Origin: Pseudomonas chlororaphis subsp. piscium
Lineage (GTDB): Bacteria > Pseudomonadota > Gammaproteobacteria > Pseudomonadales > Pseudomonadaceae
Length of the DNA stretch: 64,000 bases
Direction of reading: 5' to 3'
NCBI RefSeq assembly: GCF_003850345.1
Contig: NZ_CP027707.1
Location: forward strand, 6,873,001 to 6,937,000
The first letter of the stretch is position 1. Each line of letters begins with the position of its first letter. Shown here piece after piece: positions 14,907-25,933 of this stretch. Both the position numbers and the translations under genes were made by a program. Below the pieces are notes generated by a model, which saw only the letters and a program-made list of their open reading frames with translations, did not search any database and was not told the DNA's origin.

Positions 14907-15977
14907 TCATCCGTTACGCCGATGGAACCAGCGTTGCAGCCAGGACGAATCCGCGCGCATGGCGTCGCGCAATGCTTGGGCGCAGATGTTGCGTTGCGCC
15001 ACGTCGAAGGCCAGCGCCGCGCGCAGGGCTGGCCAACAGTGTCTGGGAAGGTTCTTGGGTGCCTGCAGCGTGCGGTCCAGGCGTTCGTCGCGGGCCTGGG
15101 TCGACGGCAACCGGCGATACGGGTGCTTGCCACAGGCCAGCTCAAAGATCACACAGGCCACCGCGTACAGATCGGCGCTGGCCGACAAGGCCCCGCCCTC
15201 CAGCAATTCGGGGGCGGCATAGCCGGGCGTCCAGGCATTGAAGCGGCTGCGGCTCAGCTGCGGCAGGCCGGGCAGCACGCCCTCCTCGGCCTGGCTTAGG
15301 CCGAAGTCGAACAGCCGCACGCCGTCTTCGCACAGCATCACGTTGCTCGGCTTCAGGTCGCCGTGCAGCACACCGCGAGCGTGGCTGTACGCCAGGGCAT
15401 CGAGCAGTGGCCGCACCACATCGCGCAGCTCTTTCCACGGCAGGCCCAACGGCCGTTCGCAGAGCAGTTTATCCAGGGTCAGGCCGCGCATCAGCTCCAT
15501 GGTGATGAAGGCGCGCTGGCACTGGGTGTCCACCTCGAAGCTGTGCAGGCGCACGACGTTCGGGTGGCGCAGGCGTCGGGTCAGGGCGAACTCGCTGTAG
15601 AGCAAGGCGCTGGCATCCGGCGTCTCGGAGAATTCTTCGCTCATGACTTTGAGCGCTATGTAAGGATCGGGATCGCCGAACTGCTCATGCAGCAGGTCCC
15701 GCGCGCGGTAGACCGTGCCCATGCCACCGGCCCCGAGCAGGCGCTCGAGGCGGTAACGTCCGGCCAGCACATCCGGCAGCCCGCCCACCGGCGCCACGGC
15801 CTTGGCCTTGGAACGGGAGCGGTTCCTCGAGCGGTTGCGGCCCTTGCCCTTGGCCTTGGCCTTGGGCGCCACGGGACGCGGCGCCTCGTTGGCCTTGGCG
15901 AAGGCGAAATAGGTCAGGTTGCTGGCCTCTTCCTCGCTCATCAGGATGTTATCCAGACCGGATTTGAGATCACTCAT
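14907..15977 (-). CDS. stk1: T6SS-associated Ser/Thr protein kinase
   Basis: 356 residues from the ATG at 15977, which overlaps the phosphatase stop (ATGA). A ~70-residue N-terminal region with a basic Lys/Arg/Ser tract (KGKGRNRSRNRSRSKAKA) precedes a Hanks-type kinase: GAGGMGTVYRARD glycine loop, ALKVM lysine, HGDLKPSNVML catalytic loop (HGD instead of HRD), DFG and APE. It ends soon after the kinase domain without a transmembrane or periplasmic sensor, unlike PpkA of HSI-I. The stp1-stk1 pair after tssM matches HSI-II and presumably controls assembly by reversible phosphorylation, perhaps through the FHA protein. Confidence 0.9.
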   Translation of the reverse strand: MSDLKSGLDNILMSEEEASNLTYFAFAKANEAPRPVAPKAKAKGKGRNRSRNRSRSKAKAVAPVGGLPDVLAGRYRLERLLGAGGMGTVYRARDLLHEQFGDPDPYIALKVMSEEFSETPDASALLYSEFALTRRLRHPNVVRLHSFEVDTQCQRAFITMELMRGLTLDKLLCERPLGLPWKELRDVVRPLLDALAYSHARGVLHGDLKPSNVMLCEDGVRLFDFGLSQAEEGVLPGLPQLSRSRFNAWTPGYAAPELLEGGALSASADLYAVACVIFELACGKHPYRRLPSTQARDERLDRTLQAPKNLPRHCWPALRAALAFDVAQRNICAQALRDAMRADSSWLQRWFHRRNG

Positions 15978-16702
15978 TGGCGGATCACCACGGCTGTCAG
16001 GTTGTCCCGTGCCGAGCCACGCAGGGCGCCGTCGAACAGACGCTCCAGCGCCACCTGCGGCGAAGCCAGGCTCAAGGCGTTGCCCAGCGCGTCGCTGGTC
16101 AACCCCTGGTACAGGCCGTCGCTGCACAGCAGGAAGGCATCGCCGGGGTAAACCTGCAACTCCAGCACATCCAGGGTCAGTTGCTCGCTGGCCCCCACCG
16201 CCCGGGTCAGGGCATTGGCCGCCGGATGGGCCCGCGCCTGCTCGACGCTCATCTGCTGCTCGTCGATCAGTTGCTGCTGCAACGAATGGTCCTTGGACAG
16301 CTGGTACAGACGCTGCCCGCGCCACAAGTAACAGCGGCTGTCGCCGGCCCAGATGCACGCCGCGCGATCGCCTTCCAGCAACAGCGCGACCACGGTGCTG
16401 CCCATGATGCTGTCGTGGCGCTCGGCAGTGACGGTCAACTCCTGGCCCAGGCGCCGGTTGAGCCAGTGCAGGCACTGGCGCAGGTCCTTGAGCCGCTCGT
16501 CGAAGCTGTCTTGCACCGGCAACTCGGCCAGGCTGGCGACGATCAACTGGCTGGCGATATCGCCACCCTGATGCCCGCCCATGCCGTCCGCGACCACCCA
16601 GAGCCCCTGCTCCGGACAGTCGAGGAAGGCATCTTCGTTGCGCGCCCGAACCTTGCCCGGGTCGGTGCGCGCAGCGCTGCGCCAGGTACTGGCAACCAGC
16701 AT
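15974..16702 (-). CDS. stp1: T6SS-associated PP2C-family phosphatase
   Basis: 242 residues. PP2C motifs in order: RARNEDAF (motif 1), VVADGMGGHQGG (metal-binding Asp and Gly), GSTVVALLLEG, AGDSRCYLWR, LLCSDGLYQGL and DNLTAVVI, giving the metal-ligand aspartates expected of an active Mn/Mg phosphatase. Start ATG overlaps the tssM stop by one base, and the stop overlaps the kinase start by four. Expected to reverse kinase phosphorylation and keep the secretion apparatus off. Confidence 0.92.
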   Translation of the reverse strand: MLVASTWRSAARTDPGKVRARNEDAFLDCPEQGLWVVADGMGGHQGGDIASQLIVASLAELPVQDSFDERLKDLRQCLHWLNRRLGQELTVTAERHDSIMGSTVVALLLEGDRAACIWAGDSRCYLWRGQRLYQLSKDHSLQQQLIDEQQMSVEQARAHPAANALTRAVGASEQLTLDVLELQVYPGDAFLLCSDGLYQGLTSDALGNALSLASPQVALERLFDGALRGSARDNLTAVVIRQ

Positions 16703-19700
16703 CAGAGCTGCACCGGCATGCGGAAGGTGCGCAGCACGCCCATGTCGAACGGGTTCGGCGTGCGCTGGCTCATCAGCAGGTAGTTGGCACGCAGGCCGCC
16801 CAGGTCGGCCTTGAGCACCAGCACGTCACGGCCGGTCAGGTACTCGGTCTGCATCAGGTCGAACAGACGGAACAGCGACCAGGGGCCGGTGTTCTTTTCG
16901 ATGCCCACCGGGCGCCCGGCCATCTTGTCCAGCACCAGGCTGGTGCGGCCGTCTTCGGCATCGGTCGGCCACTTGAAGGACACCGGCACGATCGGACCGT
17001 GGCGGTATTCCATGCTCTTGTCGCCGAAACGGAACTCGGAGCGGCTCACCGCCGGGTCCAGGGTGTAGGGCTCCAGCTTGAACTGCACCTGCGGCTCCGC
17101 CGGGTTCTCCGAGAAGAAGCTCTGGCGGATCACCTGGGCCGCGGCCATCTGGTCGAGGTAGACCTTGGACATCGGCAGGCTGTGGCCGTCGATGCTGCGC
17201 AGGCGGTAGTTGCCCGGATCGCCGCTGACGAAAGGCCGCATGTAGGTTTCGAAGAAGCGATCGGCAATGCCCTGGGCCTTGAAGAACTCGCGGAAATCGC
17301 TGATGGCGACATCGCTGGTGCTGTGGGCGCTGAACGGATAACGCTTGCTGATGGCCTTGCCGTAGAAGCTGTACAGCTCGCTCTGATAACGCTGGTTGAG
17401 GTACTGGTAGGAGTCGTTGAGCACCAGGCGCCAGGTGTCTTCGGCCAGCACGTTGAACCACACGCTCACCGGACGCGGCAGGCGCACCGAGGCGTTGCGC
17501 AGGTTGCTCAGCGCATCGCGCTGGCCGCTCATGCGGGTCTTGGCCATTTCGAACGCTGCCTGCTCGGGCGCACTGGCACGGGCCAGCCCGGCCAGTTGCA
17601 GTTGCAGGTCGTTCAGCGCTTGCAGCGCCGGCGTCAGGTCCGCCGCCGGGCCGTTGTTGTCATCCAGCAGACGGTGCAGCGGCTCGAAGCGACGTTGCAG
17701 CGACTTCTTCGCGGTGTCCGGCAGGTTCTTGGCCAGGGCTTCCTGGGCCTTGCCCGCGGCAGCTGCCGCGACCTTGCCCAGCGCCCCGCCCTTCTCGGCG
17801 GCCTTGTCCGCCGCGGCGGTCGCGTCTTCGGCCGCTTCGGCGATGGCCTGGAAGCGGGTGTTCTCGCGCACCTCCACCAGCAGTTGCAGCACTGGCGAGT
17901 TGGCCGAAGTCAGGCCAGCGACCTGATCGGCGCCTTCGCCGGCATCGTTGAACGGCTGCAGGCCGACCTGGCCGACCGCTTCGCTCCAGAAGTTGGCGTA
18001 GTCGCGGAAGTACAGCTGCTCCAGCTCCACCATCAGGCGGCGCAGGTCCATGCCGCTGATGCCGCTGCCTTCGCCCAGCACCCAGTTGTCACGCAGGATA
18101 TCGGTGACCAGCGCCGTGCCCTGGACCGAGAAGTACTGCTGGTAACCCTGCTGGGTGTAGAAGCCCGGGATCGCGTAGTCGGTGCCGACGAACAGGCTGC
18201 CCTGCGGCCCCAGGTGCTGGCTCAGACGGTACTCCGGCAGGCTCCGCGCCTGTTCGCGCAGCACGCGATAGACCACGTTGGCCAGCGACTCGCTACGCAG
18301 CACCTGGCGCGCCTGGGCCACCAGGGTGTCGTTGAGCGGGTAGCTGAACGGCAGCTTGAGCAGGCGTTCGAAGTGCGCGCCCAGGCCGTTCTGCACCGCG
18401 GTGTTGCCGGCGTAGCGCGTCGACCAGTCGGTGGCTACCCAATCCTTGAGCCAGGACGGATCGCGACGGTCCTGCATGTTCAGCATCAGGTACGCCCGCA
18501 GGCTGTTGAGCAGGCGGTCGCGGTCGCGCATGTTGCTGCGGATCTGCCCTTCCAGCATCTGCGCCACCCGTGGCAGCAGCTGCGCTTGCAACTCACGCTC
18601 GTAGGCGCTGAGCACCACTGGGTTGCTTTCCTCGCCCTGGTACAGGCCGACCCGCTCGTGCAGCGATACATCGCCCTTGGCCGGGAACACCTTGGTGGCT
18701 TCGAAGCTGGTGTCGAGGGTCTTGAGCGCCGCCATCGCGTCGTCGCGGGCGGTCAGCGCGGTGCGCTGCTGGTTCCAGTTCTGCGCCAGGGAGCGCAGGT
18801 TTTCCAGGCGCTCGTAGTTGGCGGAGAAACCGCCGGCCCAGAGCAGGCCGAACAAGGCCAGGGCCACCAGCGCGCCAACGTACAGCGCACGCTGGCTCCA
18901 ATGGATGCGATTGCGCTCGCGCTTGTCCAGGCCAGCCAGGTCGGCCTCGGGGAAAATCACCCGGCTCAGCAGGTGATGAATGAAGCGCGAACGACCGCTG
19001 CGCAAAGTTGGCAGCACACCGGCCGCCATGCCCAGGCTGGCACCGATGCCGGCGGTATCGGGGTCGAGCTTTTCCGTCAGGTGCGGCGCGCTGGTCAGGT
19101 AAAAACCGCGCAGCTGGCTGGCCCGCTGGTAGCGGTTGCCGGTGAACGCCATGTCGACGAACAGGCACAGGCGCTCGCCGATCTGGCCCAGTTGGTGCGG
19201 GAAGTCGAGAATGCGGCCACGGCGCTGGGTGTCGCGCTCCTGGTGCATGCGCATGATCACCTGGCTGTTCAGGCGGCGCAGCAGCTCTTCGAACTCCTGG
19301 CGCAGCACGGCGACGTCGGTGCCGTTCTGTTCCTTGCGGAAGCTGGTGCCGAGCACCTGGTCGCTTTCCTCGCGGCTCAGTTGGTCGAAGAACTCGTCGA
19401 AGCCCAGCAACTGGTCGGCCTTGCTCAGCACCAGGTACACCGGCACGTCGACGTGCAGTTTCTGGTGCACGTCCTGCAGGCGCGCGCGGACCTGGCGCGC
19501 CAGGGTGTCGAGATCCTGCTCGTTGCCACTCAGCAGCAGCTCCACCGGAATGGTCACCAGCACGCCGTTGAGCGGACGCCCGCGACGACGCTTGCGCAGC
19601 AGGTTGAGCAAGGTGCTCCAGGCGCTGCCGTCGACTTCCGCGTCAGGCTGGGTCAGGTAACGGCCGGCGGTGTCGATCAGTACGCCGTGGTCGGCGAAGT

Positions 19701-20229
19701 ACCAGTCGCAATGCCGGGTGCCGATGGTGTCGCGGGTCAGCTTGCGGTCAATCTTGTTGATCGGGAACTCAAGGCCCGAGAAGTCCAGCAGGCTGGTCTT
19801 GCCACTGCTCTGCGGACCGATCAGCAGGTACCAGGGCAGGTCGTTGCGCCAGCGCTCGCTGCGCCCGCGGTACAGGCTCGAGGTCTTGAGGGTGCGCATG
19901 GCTTCCTTGAAGCGGCTGCGCAGCTCTTTCTGTTCCTCGTCGATCAGCTCTTCACGGCGCAGGCGTTCCTGGCCGTCTTCGCTGTCTTCCATTTCTTTCT
20001 TGCGTATCCCGGCGCGCCAGCTGACGAAGACCATGGTCAGGCCCCAGATCAGGAACAGCACGCTGATGGTCAGCAGGCGCGAGGTCGCGCTTTCCCAGAA
20101 CTTGTAGTCGTTGACCGCCAGCAGCGGCCCGACGAACCACACCAGCAGTGCCACGAACAGCACCAGCAACAGCGTCCAGACCCACGTCTTGCGCAGGAAG
20201 GCGCCGACTTTCTTGAAGAAGTTTTTCAT
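16702..20229 (-). CDS. tssM: T6SS membrane core protein TssM (IcmF)
   Basis: 1175 residues. N-terminal transmembrane segments ~15-35 and ~50-72, a Walker A GPQSSGKTS (~138-146) in the cytoplasmic NTPase-like domain, a third transmembrane segment ~445 (LYVGALVALALFGLLWAGGF), then a long periplasmic part with IcmF-related and DUF1215-type regions. Forms the trans-envelope channel with TssL and TssJ. Starts at the ATG 20229 (a GTG one codon earlier is also possible), 14 bases after tssL. Confidence 0.95.
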   Translation of the reverse strand: MKNFFKKVGAFLRKTWVWTLLLVLFVALLVWFVGPLLAVNDYKFWESATSRLLTISVLFLIWGLTMVFVSWRAGIRKKEMEDSEDGQERLRREELIDEEQKELRSRFKEAMRTLKTSSLYRGRSERWRNDLPWYLLIGPQSSGKTSLLDFSGLEFPINKIDRKLTRDTIGTRHCDWYFADHGVLIDTAGRYLTQPDAEVDGSAWSTLLNLLRKRRRGRPLNGVLVTIPVELLLSGNEQDLDTLARQVRARLQDVHQKLHVDVPVYLVLSKADQLLGFDEFFDQLSREESDQVLGTSFRKEQNGTDVAVLRQEFEELLRRLNSQVIMRMHQERDTQRRGRILDFPHQLGQIGERLCLFVDMAFTGNRYQRASQLRGFYLTSAPHLTEKLDPDTAGIGASLGMAAGVLPTLRSGRSRFIHHLLSRVIFPEADLAGLDKRERNRIHWSQRALYVGALVALALFGLLWAGGFSANYERLENLRSLAQNWNQQRTALTARDDAMAALKTLDTSFEATKVFPAKGDVSLHERVGLYQGEESNPVVLSAYERELQAQLLPRVAQMLEGQIRSNMRDRDRLLNSLRAYLMLNMQDRRDPSWLKDWVATDWSTRYAGNTAVQNGLGAHFERLLKLPFSYPLNDTLVAQARQVLRSESLANVVYRVLREQARSLPEYRLSQHLGPQGSLFVGTDYAIPGFYTQQGYQQYFSVQGTALVTDILRDNWVLGEGSGISGMDLRRLMVELEQLYFRDYANFWSEAVGQVGLQPFNDAGEGADQVAGLTSANSPVLQLLVEVRENTRFQAIAEAAEDATAAADKAAEKGGALGKVAAAAAGKAQEALAKNLPDTAKKSLQRRFEPLHRLLDDNNGPAADLTPALQALNDLQLQLAGLARASAPEQAAFEMAKTRMSGQRDALSNLRNASVRLPRPVSVWFNVLAEDTWRLVLNDSYQYLNQRYQSELYSFYGKAISKRYPFSAHSTSDVAISDFREFFKAQGIADRFFETYMRPFVSGDPGNYRLRSIDGHSLPMSKVYLDQMAAAQVIRQSFFSENPAEPQVQFKLEPYTLDPAVSRSEFRFGDKSMEYRHGPIVPVSFKWPTDAEDGRTSLVLDKMAGRPVGIEKNTGPWSLFRLFDLMQTEYLTGRDVLVLKADLGGLRANYLLMSQRTPNPFDMGVLRTFRMPVQL

Positions 20230-20243
20230 CACACGTCCCTGTA

Positions 20244-21113
20244 TTACTGCTGGGGCTGGACCACGGCCGGGTCAAGCTGCTGATAAGGTTGCAGAACGGT
20301 CTCGCGCTGCTCGCCCAGAACCCAGGCGAACCCCGAATACATCACCACCAGGCAGACCACCGTGAACAGCGCGACCATCCACCACGGCACGATGCGCACC
20401 AGGCTGCGGCGCTTGTCGTGCAGGCCTTCCCAATGCGGCGACAGCTCGCGCGGCACGTCGCCACGCAACTGACGGATCTGCCGGTACAGCGCATCGCGTA
20501 TGCCTTCGAGTTCGAGCATGCCGCGGGCCATGACCCGGTACTTGCCCTCGAAGCCCAGCGACAGGCATAGGTACATCAGCTCCAGCATCGGCAGGTGCTT
20601 GACCGGGTTCTTCGACAGCCGATCCAGCAGCTGGAAGAACTTCTCGCCACCAAAGGTCTCGTTGTGGAAGCTGCTGAGCAGGCTCATCTGCGACCACTCG
20701 CTTTCATTGCCCCAGGGGGTGGTGACCACCGCCTCGTCAACCACGGTGCACAGCACGTAGCGGGCGGCCATGACCTGGCTGCTTTCGGCGCCGTTGTGCA
20801 GGGCGCGCACCTCGAACAGTTTCAGGCCCGAGGTCAGGCGCTCGTTGAGCGCGTACAGGTCTTCGCGGGTGTCGCTGTGCTTGAGGCGCACCACTTCCGA
20901 CAACAGATCGGAGGCCGCCGCCACCAGCGCGTTCAGGCTGATGTTGAAGGCCTCGGCCGGGCGCAGGCGCGCGGCATAGATCATCCGTTCTTCCAGTTGC
21001 TCGAAGCGCGGCGGCGCGGCGAAATCGGTCAGCGGACTCTGCGCCGGGCCATGGCCCTGGCGATCGAGCAGGACGGTCTTGTCGTCCTGGTTGTGTTCCA
21101 TGTCCTTGATCAT
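20244..21113 (-). CDS. tssL: T6SS inner-membrane protein TssL (DotU/IcmH)
   Basis: 289 residues. Hydrophilic N-terminal tail, DotU cytoplasmic domain (RMIYAARLRPAEAFNISLNA ... VVDEAVVTTPWG) and one transmembrane segment near the C-terminus (~252-273, WWMVALFTVVCLVVMYSGFA). No OmpA-like peptidoglycan-binding extension, so anchoring to the wall would need another protein. An ATG four codons downstream (MEHNQ) is an alternative start. Adjacent to tssK by five bases. Confidence 0.93.
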   Translation of the reverse strand: MIKDMEHNQDDKTVLLDRQGHGPAQSPLTDFAAPPRFEQLEERMIYAARLRPAEAFNISLNALVAAASDLLSEVVRLKHSDTREDLYALNERLTSGLKLFEVRALHNGAESSQVMAARYVLCTVVDEAVVTTPWGNESEWSQMSLLSSFHNETFGGEKFFQLLDRLSKNPVKHLPMLELMYLCLSLGFEGKYRVMARGMLELEGIRDALYRQIRQLRGDVPRELSPHWEGLHDKRRSLVRIVPWWMVALFTVVCLVVMYSGFAWVLGEQRETVLQPYQQLDPAVVQPQQ

Positions 21114-21118
21114 GTCGG

Positions 21119-22450
21119 TCAGTTCCTGATGGCCCAGAATTTCAGTTCAAGCTCGGCGAATTCGCCGGACACGTGGAAGGCGAAACCGCCGGAACGCTCC
21201 AGTTGCGCCAGGTCTTCGGAACTGAGTTCGAGGATGAAATAGGTTTTGTTGGAGTGGAACGCGATCTGCCGTGGCGCCACCGGCAAGGGTTTGACCTTGA
21301 TCCCCGGCAGGTGCAGGTTGACCAGCTGGCGAATCCGCTCCACCGGGCCGACCTTGAGGTGCGCCGGCAAGCGGTGGCGCAGTTCTTCGGAGTCGCAGTT
21401 GGCGCTGGCCGCCAGGACGAACGAGGCCGAGCCCAGCAGCTTGTGGTCGTGCAACGGCGACACGATGATCCCGTACTGGCGCGCCTGCAGCACCAGCTCG
21501 ATGGCGTGCTGTTCGAGCACCATCGACAACACCTGGCGGATCGCGTCCATCAACTTGCGGAAGCTCGCGCCCTGGTCGCTGTGCTGGTAGCGGCTGTCCA
21601 GGCGCGGTCGCTTGCTGTCGCTGGCGAAGGTCGCCAGATCGCCGAGCATGGTCAGCAGCGTGCGGTACAGCTCTTCCGGATGCACCTGCTCCAGGCCCAG
21701 GTAATGGCGCAGCAGCAGTTCGGTGCGGTTGATCAGTTGCAGCATCATGAAGTCGCCGACTTCGGCGCCGCCGACCTTGCCGTTGGAACGGATCCGGTCG
21801 GCAATGGTGTCGCCGCGGTGGCTGAGCATGCTGATCACTTCCTTCAGGCACGACAGCAGGTAGCTCGAGGCATGGGCGTGGATGAAGGTCGGCACGAAGT
21901 CCGGGTCGAGGCTGATCACCCCGTCGGGCGTGGTGTCGAGGACTTCGCAGAGCTTGAGCTTCACATAGGCCTGGTCGCTCTGTTGCTCGCCGAGCAGCAG
22001 TCGGAAGTCCGGCCGGGCGCAGCTGACCTGGCTGCTGGAATCGTCGCCGGCGTTGGAGTCGGCCACTTCCGCCTCGTAGGCGGTGTAGCGCGCCAGCACG
22101 TCGGACTGCTCCGGACGGCGCGACTCGATGTGGTTGCCGGTCACCAGCGGCAAAGCCAGGTAGACCGGGGTGTTGCCGGTGTTCGGCGGCACGTCGAGGG
22201 CCAGCGGCTCGGTGTTGCCACCCAGCTCGAACAGGCTGCCGTCGGGCAGGATGCCGGAGGCCTGGCTGATCACCAGCTTGCCCATGTTGAGGAACTGCAG
22301 GTCGATCTCCAGGCTCAGGAAACCCCAGGAATAACTGCCCAGCAACTGGGTGCGGGTTTTCATCTGGTAGTCGTAGTAGCGATCGTTGTGCTGGAAGTGC
22401 TGCGGGCGCAGCAACATGCCTTCCTGCCAAATGACTTTATGCACGTTCAT
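21119..22450 (-). CDS. tssK: T6SS baseplate protein TssK
   Basis: 443 residues from the ATG at 22450, where the family's typical start VIWQEGMLLRPQHFQ follows. TssK connects the baseplate wedge (TssEFG) to the membrane complex. Good full-length match by pattern, including conserved RPQHFQ near the N-terminus. Located directly after tssJ, as in HSI-II (hsiJ2). Confidence 0.95.
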   Translation of the reverse strand: MNVHKVIWQEGMLLRPQHFQHNDRYYDYQMKTRTQLLGSYSWGFLSLEIDLQFLNMGKLVISQASGILPDGSLFELGGNTEPLALDVPPNTGNTPVYLALPLVTGNHIESRRPEQSDVLARYTAYEAEVADSNAGDDSSSQVSCARPDFRLLLGEQQSDQAYVKLKLCEVLDTTPDGVISLDPDFVPTFIHAHASSYLLSCLKEVISMLSHRGDTIADRIRSNGKVGGAEVGDFMMLQLINRTELLLRHYLGLEQVHPEELYRTLLTMLGDLATFASDSKRPRLDSRYQHSDQGASFRKLMDAIRQVLSMVLEQHAIELVLQARQYGIIVSPLHDHKLLGSASFVLAASANCDSEELRHRLPAHLKVGPVERIRQLVNLHLPGIKVKPLPVAPRQIAFHSNKTYFILELSSEDLAQLERSGGFAFHVSGEFAELELKFWAIRN

Positions 22451-22452
22451 GA

Positions 22453-22962
22453 TTACTTTTCCGCCTTGGCGAGCGTTGCGTTGCTGGTGCGGATACCGGC
22501 CTGGTCGAGGGTTAGATCGGCTTCGGTCAGCTCCACCGGAGTGAGCTGCACCACATAGCGCCACTGGGCTTCGGAGATATCCCGGTAGGCCGCCAGCACG
22601 CCGACGTAGCGGCTGCCTTCTTCGACGCTGAGCTTGAGTTCCACGGTTTCACCCGGACGCAGTTCCAGCTCTTCGCTGGCCACCATGTCCGGTGCCAGGG
22701 ACTCCTTGGCGCGCTCGTAGAGGCTGAAGAAATCGGCGTTCTCAAAGGCCACCGGATGCTTGAGCTCGATCAGCCGCACCACGATCGGCGACGGACGACC
22801 GTTGAGGTCCGGGTTGAGCTGGTCGCTGGCGGTCAGTTTGAGGTTGAGCTTGGTCATGGTCGAGTACGGCGACAGCGACGAGCAGCCGGCCAGCAATGCC
22901 AGGGCAATCAGCGCAGCCAGCGTCTTGAGTAACAGGGTCGAGCAGCGAGACATGCGCATCAT
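22453..22962 (-). CDS. tssJ: T6SS outer-membrane lipoprotein TssJ
   Basis: 169 residues with a lipoprotein signal ending LLAGC-SS. The mature domain has the TssJ pattern KLNLKLTASDQLNPDLNGRP, SPIVVRLIELK and a ...LRPGETVELKLSVEEGSRYVG strand. Anchors the TssJLM complex in the outer membrane. ATG 22962 overlaps the fha stop (ATGA); ATG codons at 22959 and 22953 are better spaced from AAGG and may be the true start. Confidence 0.93.
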   Translation of the reverse strand: MMRMSRCSTLLLKTLAALIALALLAGCSSLSPYSTMTKLNLKLTASDQLNPDLNGRPSPIVVRLIELKHPVAFENADFFSLYERAKESLAPDMVASEELELRPGETVELKLSVEEGSRYVGVLAAYRDISEAQWRYVVQLTPVELTEADLTLDQAGIRTSNATLAKAEK

Positions 22963-24152
22963 CCTTGGTGTTCGGTGTGAAGGGTGGAGATCAGGCGGAT
23001 CTGTTCTTCGTAGGCCTGGGCGAAGTCACGGGCCAGCAGGCGTTCGCTCCAGTCATCGTCCTGACGCAGGGCCTGGTGATAGCGGTTGTAGGCTCTCCAG
23101 CGGCTGCCGGACGTGGCCAGCAACGGCTTGTTGTCGCGCTCGAAACGCAGGGTCAGCTGCTGTGGCGAAAAATGCTCGAGGGTGCCGCGCACGGCCGCGC
23201 GGCTGGCGGTCAGCAGCGCCACCTGGTGCGCCTGCAGATCGCGGAAAGCGCGGGAGATCGCCTGCTCGGCCGGCAACTGGCCGGGCTTGTTGCCCTGCAG
23301 CAGGATGCCCAGTGCTTCGCTGGCGTCCACGGCGAATTTCAGTGGATTCTTGCTGCCGCCCTGGGCGGTGGTCAGGGCCAGGCGCAGTTCGTTTTTCAGT
23401 TCGCTGCGGGTGCGCAGGCTTTGCTGCAGGCCGCCGATGCTTTGCTTGAGCAGGCGCGCGGCATCGATCGCCAGGGCTTCGCGGGCGTCGTGATCGAGGC
23501 CTTTGAGGTCCACCCCCAGCGCCGCGCCGAAATGCTCCCAGAAACCTTCGCGCTGGCGCTCCACCGGGGCCGGCTCGACGGCGACCGGCGCCTCGGGCTG
23601 CGCCACCAGTTCCGGCACCAGCAAGCTTTCCATGTCGATGCGCGCATAGTCCGCGCGCTGCCGTGGTTCCTGGCGCGGCGTATTGAGCGCGGTCAGCTCG
23701 TCGATTTCCGAATACACCCGCTCCTGCTGGTCCAGCGCGTTGAGCGGGTCGAGGTCGAGGAATGCGTCATCGGGAATGATGCTGCCAGCGGCTTGCGGAC
23801 GCCCGACTTCGGCGTCGAAGGTCGCCGGATCGCGCACCAGGCGCGCACGGATCTCGAAATCCCCCAGCACATAGACGCTGCCGTGCTCGATACGCTGCGG
23901 CTCGCCCTTGCGCAGGCGCGCGCCGCTGTCACTGGCCTGGATACCGTTGCTGCTGGTATCGGTGAGGAAAAACGTACCGTCGCGGTAGCTGACGATCGCG
24001 TGGTGATTGGACAGGTGACGCTTGCGGTCCGGAATGATCCAGTCGCAATCCTCGCCCCGCCCGATCACCCCGCCGGCCTGCTTGAAGGTTTTGCTGCTCA
24101 ACTCCGTGGGCACGAACTGCTTGGTGTTCAGCATTTCGAAAACCAGTTCCAT
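22959..24152 (-). CDS. fha: FHA-domain T6SS protein (Fha2-like)
   Basis: 397 residues from the ATG at 24152 (AAGGAG upstream). N-terminal FHA domain: GGVIGRGEDCDWIIP, RHLSNHHA and TDTSSNGIQ give the phosphothreonine-binding loops (Arg, Ser-x-x-His, Asn). The rest is helical and belongs to the type VI FHA C-terminal family. It is the likely phosphopeptide reader of the stk1/stp1 pair encoded in the same operon. Between orfX and tssJ as in HSI-II. Confidence 0.92.
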   Translation of the reverse strand: MELVFEMLNTKQFVPTELSSKTFKQAGGVIGRGEDCDWIIPDRKRHLSNHHAIVSYRDGTFFLTDTSSNGIQASDSGARLRKGEPQRIEHGSVYVLGDFEIRARLVRDPATFDAEVGRPQAAGSIIPDDAFLDLDPLNALDQQERVYSEIDELTALNTPRQEPRQRADYARIDMESLLVPELVAQPEAPVAVEPAPVERQREGFWEHFGAALGVDLKGLDHDAREALAIDAARLLKQSIGGLQQSLRTRSELKNELRLALTTAQGGSKNPLKFAVDASEALGILLQGNKPGQLPAEQAISRAFRDLQAHQVALLTASRAAVRGTLEHFSPQQLTLRFERDNKPLLATSGSRWRAYNRYHQALRQDDDWSERLLARDFAQAYEEQIRLISTLHTEHQG

Positions 24153-24169
24153 GATGATGCTCCTTGCGG

Positions 24170-24310
24170 TCACTTGCCGCGATTGACCGCCTGCGGATCA
24201 CCCAATGGGCGATAGGTGTTGTCGTTGAATTTGTAATTGCCGCTACAGCCGCCGAGGCCGCTGAGAACGATCAGAGCCAGCAGGGCGGCTTGCCAGTGAC
24301 GAACAGACAT
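24170..24310 (-). CDS. orfX: Short T6SS-cluster lipoprotein (OrfX position)
   Basis: 46 residues: lipoprotein signal ending LSGLGGC, then a 24-residue mature peptide (SGNYKFNDNTYRPLG...). Too short for most gene finders but kept between the sigma54 activator and fha, the place of orfX in P. aeruginosa HSI-II. ATG at 24310. Function unknown. In keeping with a small outer-membrane or periplasmic accessory of the membrane complex. Confidence 0.75.
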   Translation of the reverse strand: MSVRHWQAALLALIVLSGLGGCSGNYKFNDNTYRPLGDPQAVNRGK

Positions 24311-24405
24311 CAGAGGGTCTCCATGGGTAGACAATGCACAAAGCGCCGACCCTTGCGGGCGACGCTTGGCGAAACGAAAAAGGCGCTGGGGGAAGTCATG
24401 TCGCG

Positions 24406-25923
<1,518 letters not shown>

Positions 25924-25933
25924 CACACCCACC

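Noticed and set aside
13134..15299. A 721-codon plus-strand open frame across vgrG3 and the kinase gene
   Set aside because: It crosses two well-supported genes on the other strand, and related antisense frames recur opposite each vgrG copy, as expected for a shadow.
15977..16475. N-terminal extension of the kinase to 16475
   Set aside because: The extra frame overlaps the phosphatase gene entirely and has shadow composition; the ATG at 15977 overlapping the phosphatase stop is the natural start.
16999..20283. A 1094-codon plus-strand open frame opposite tssM
   Set aside because: Composition is that of an antisense frame in GC-rich DNA (Ala/Gln/Val/His runs), with no start signal or known motif; tssM is unambiguous.
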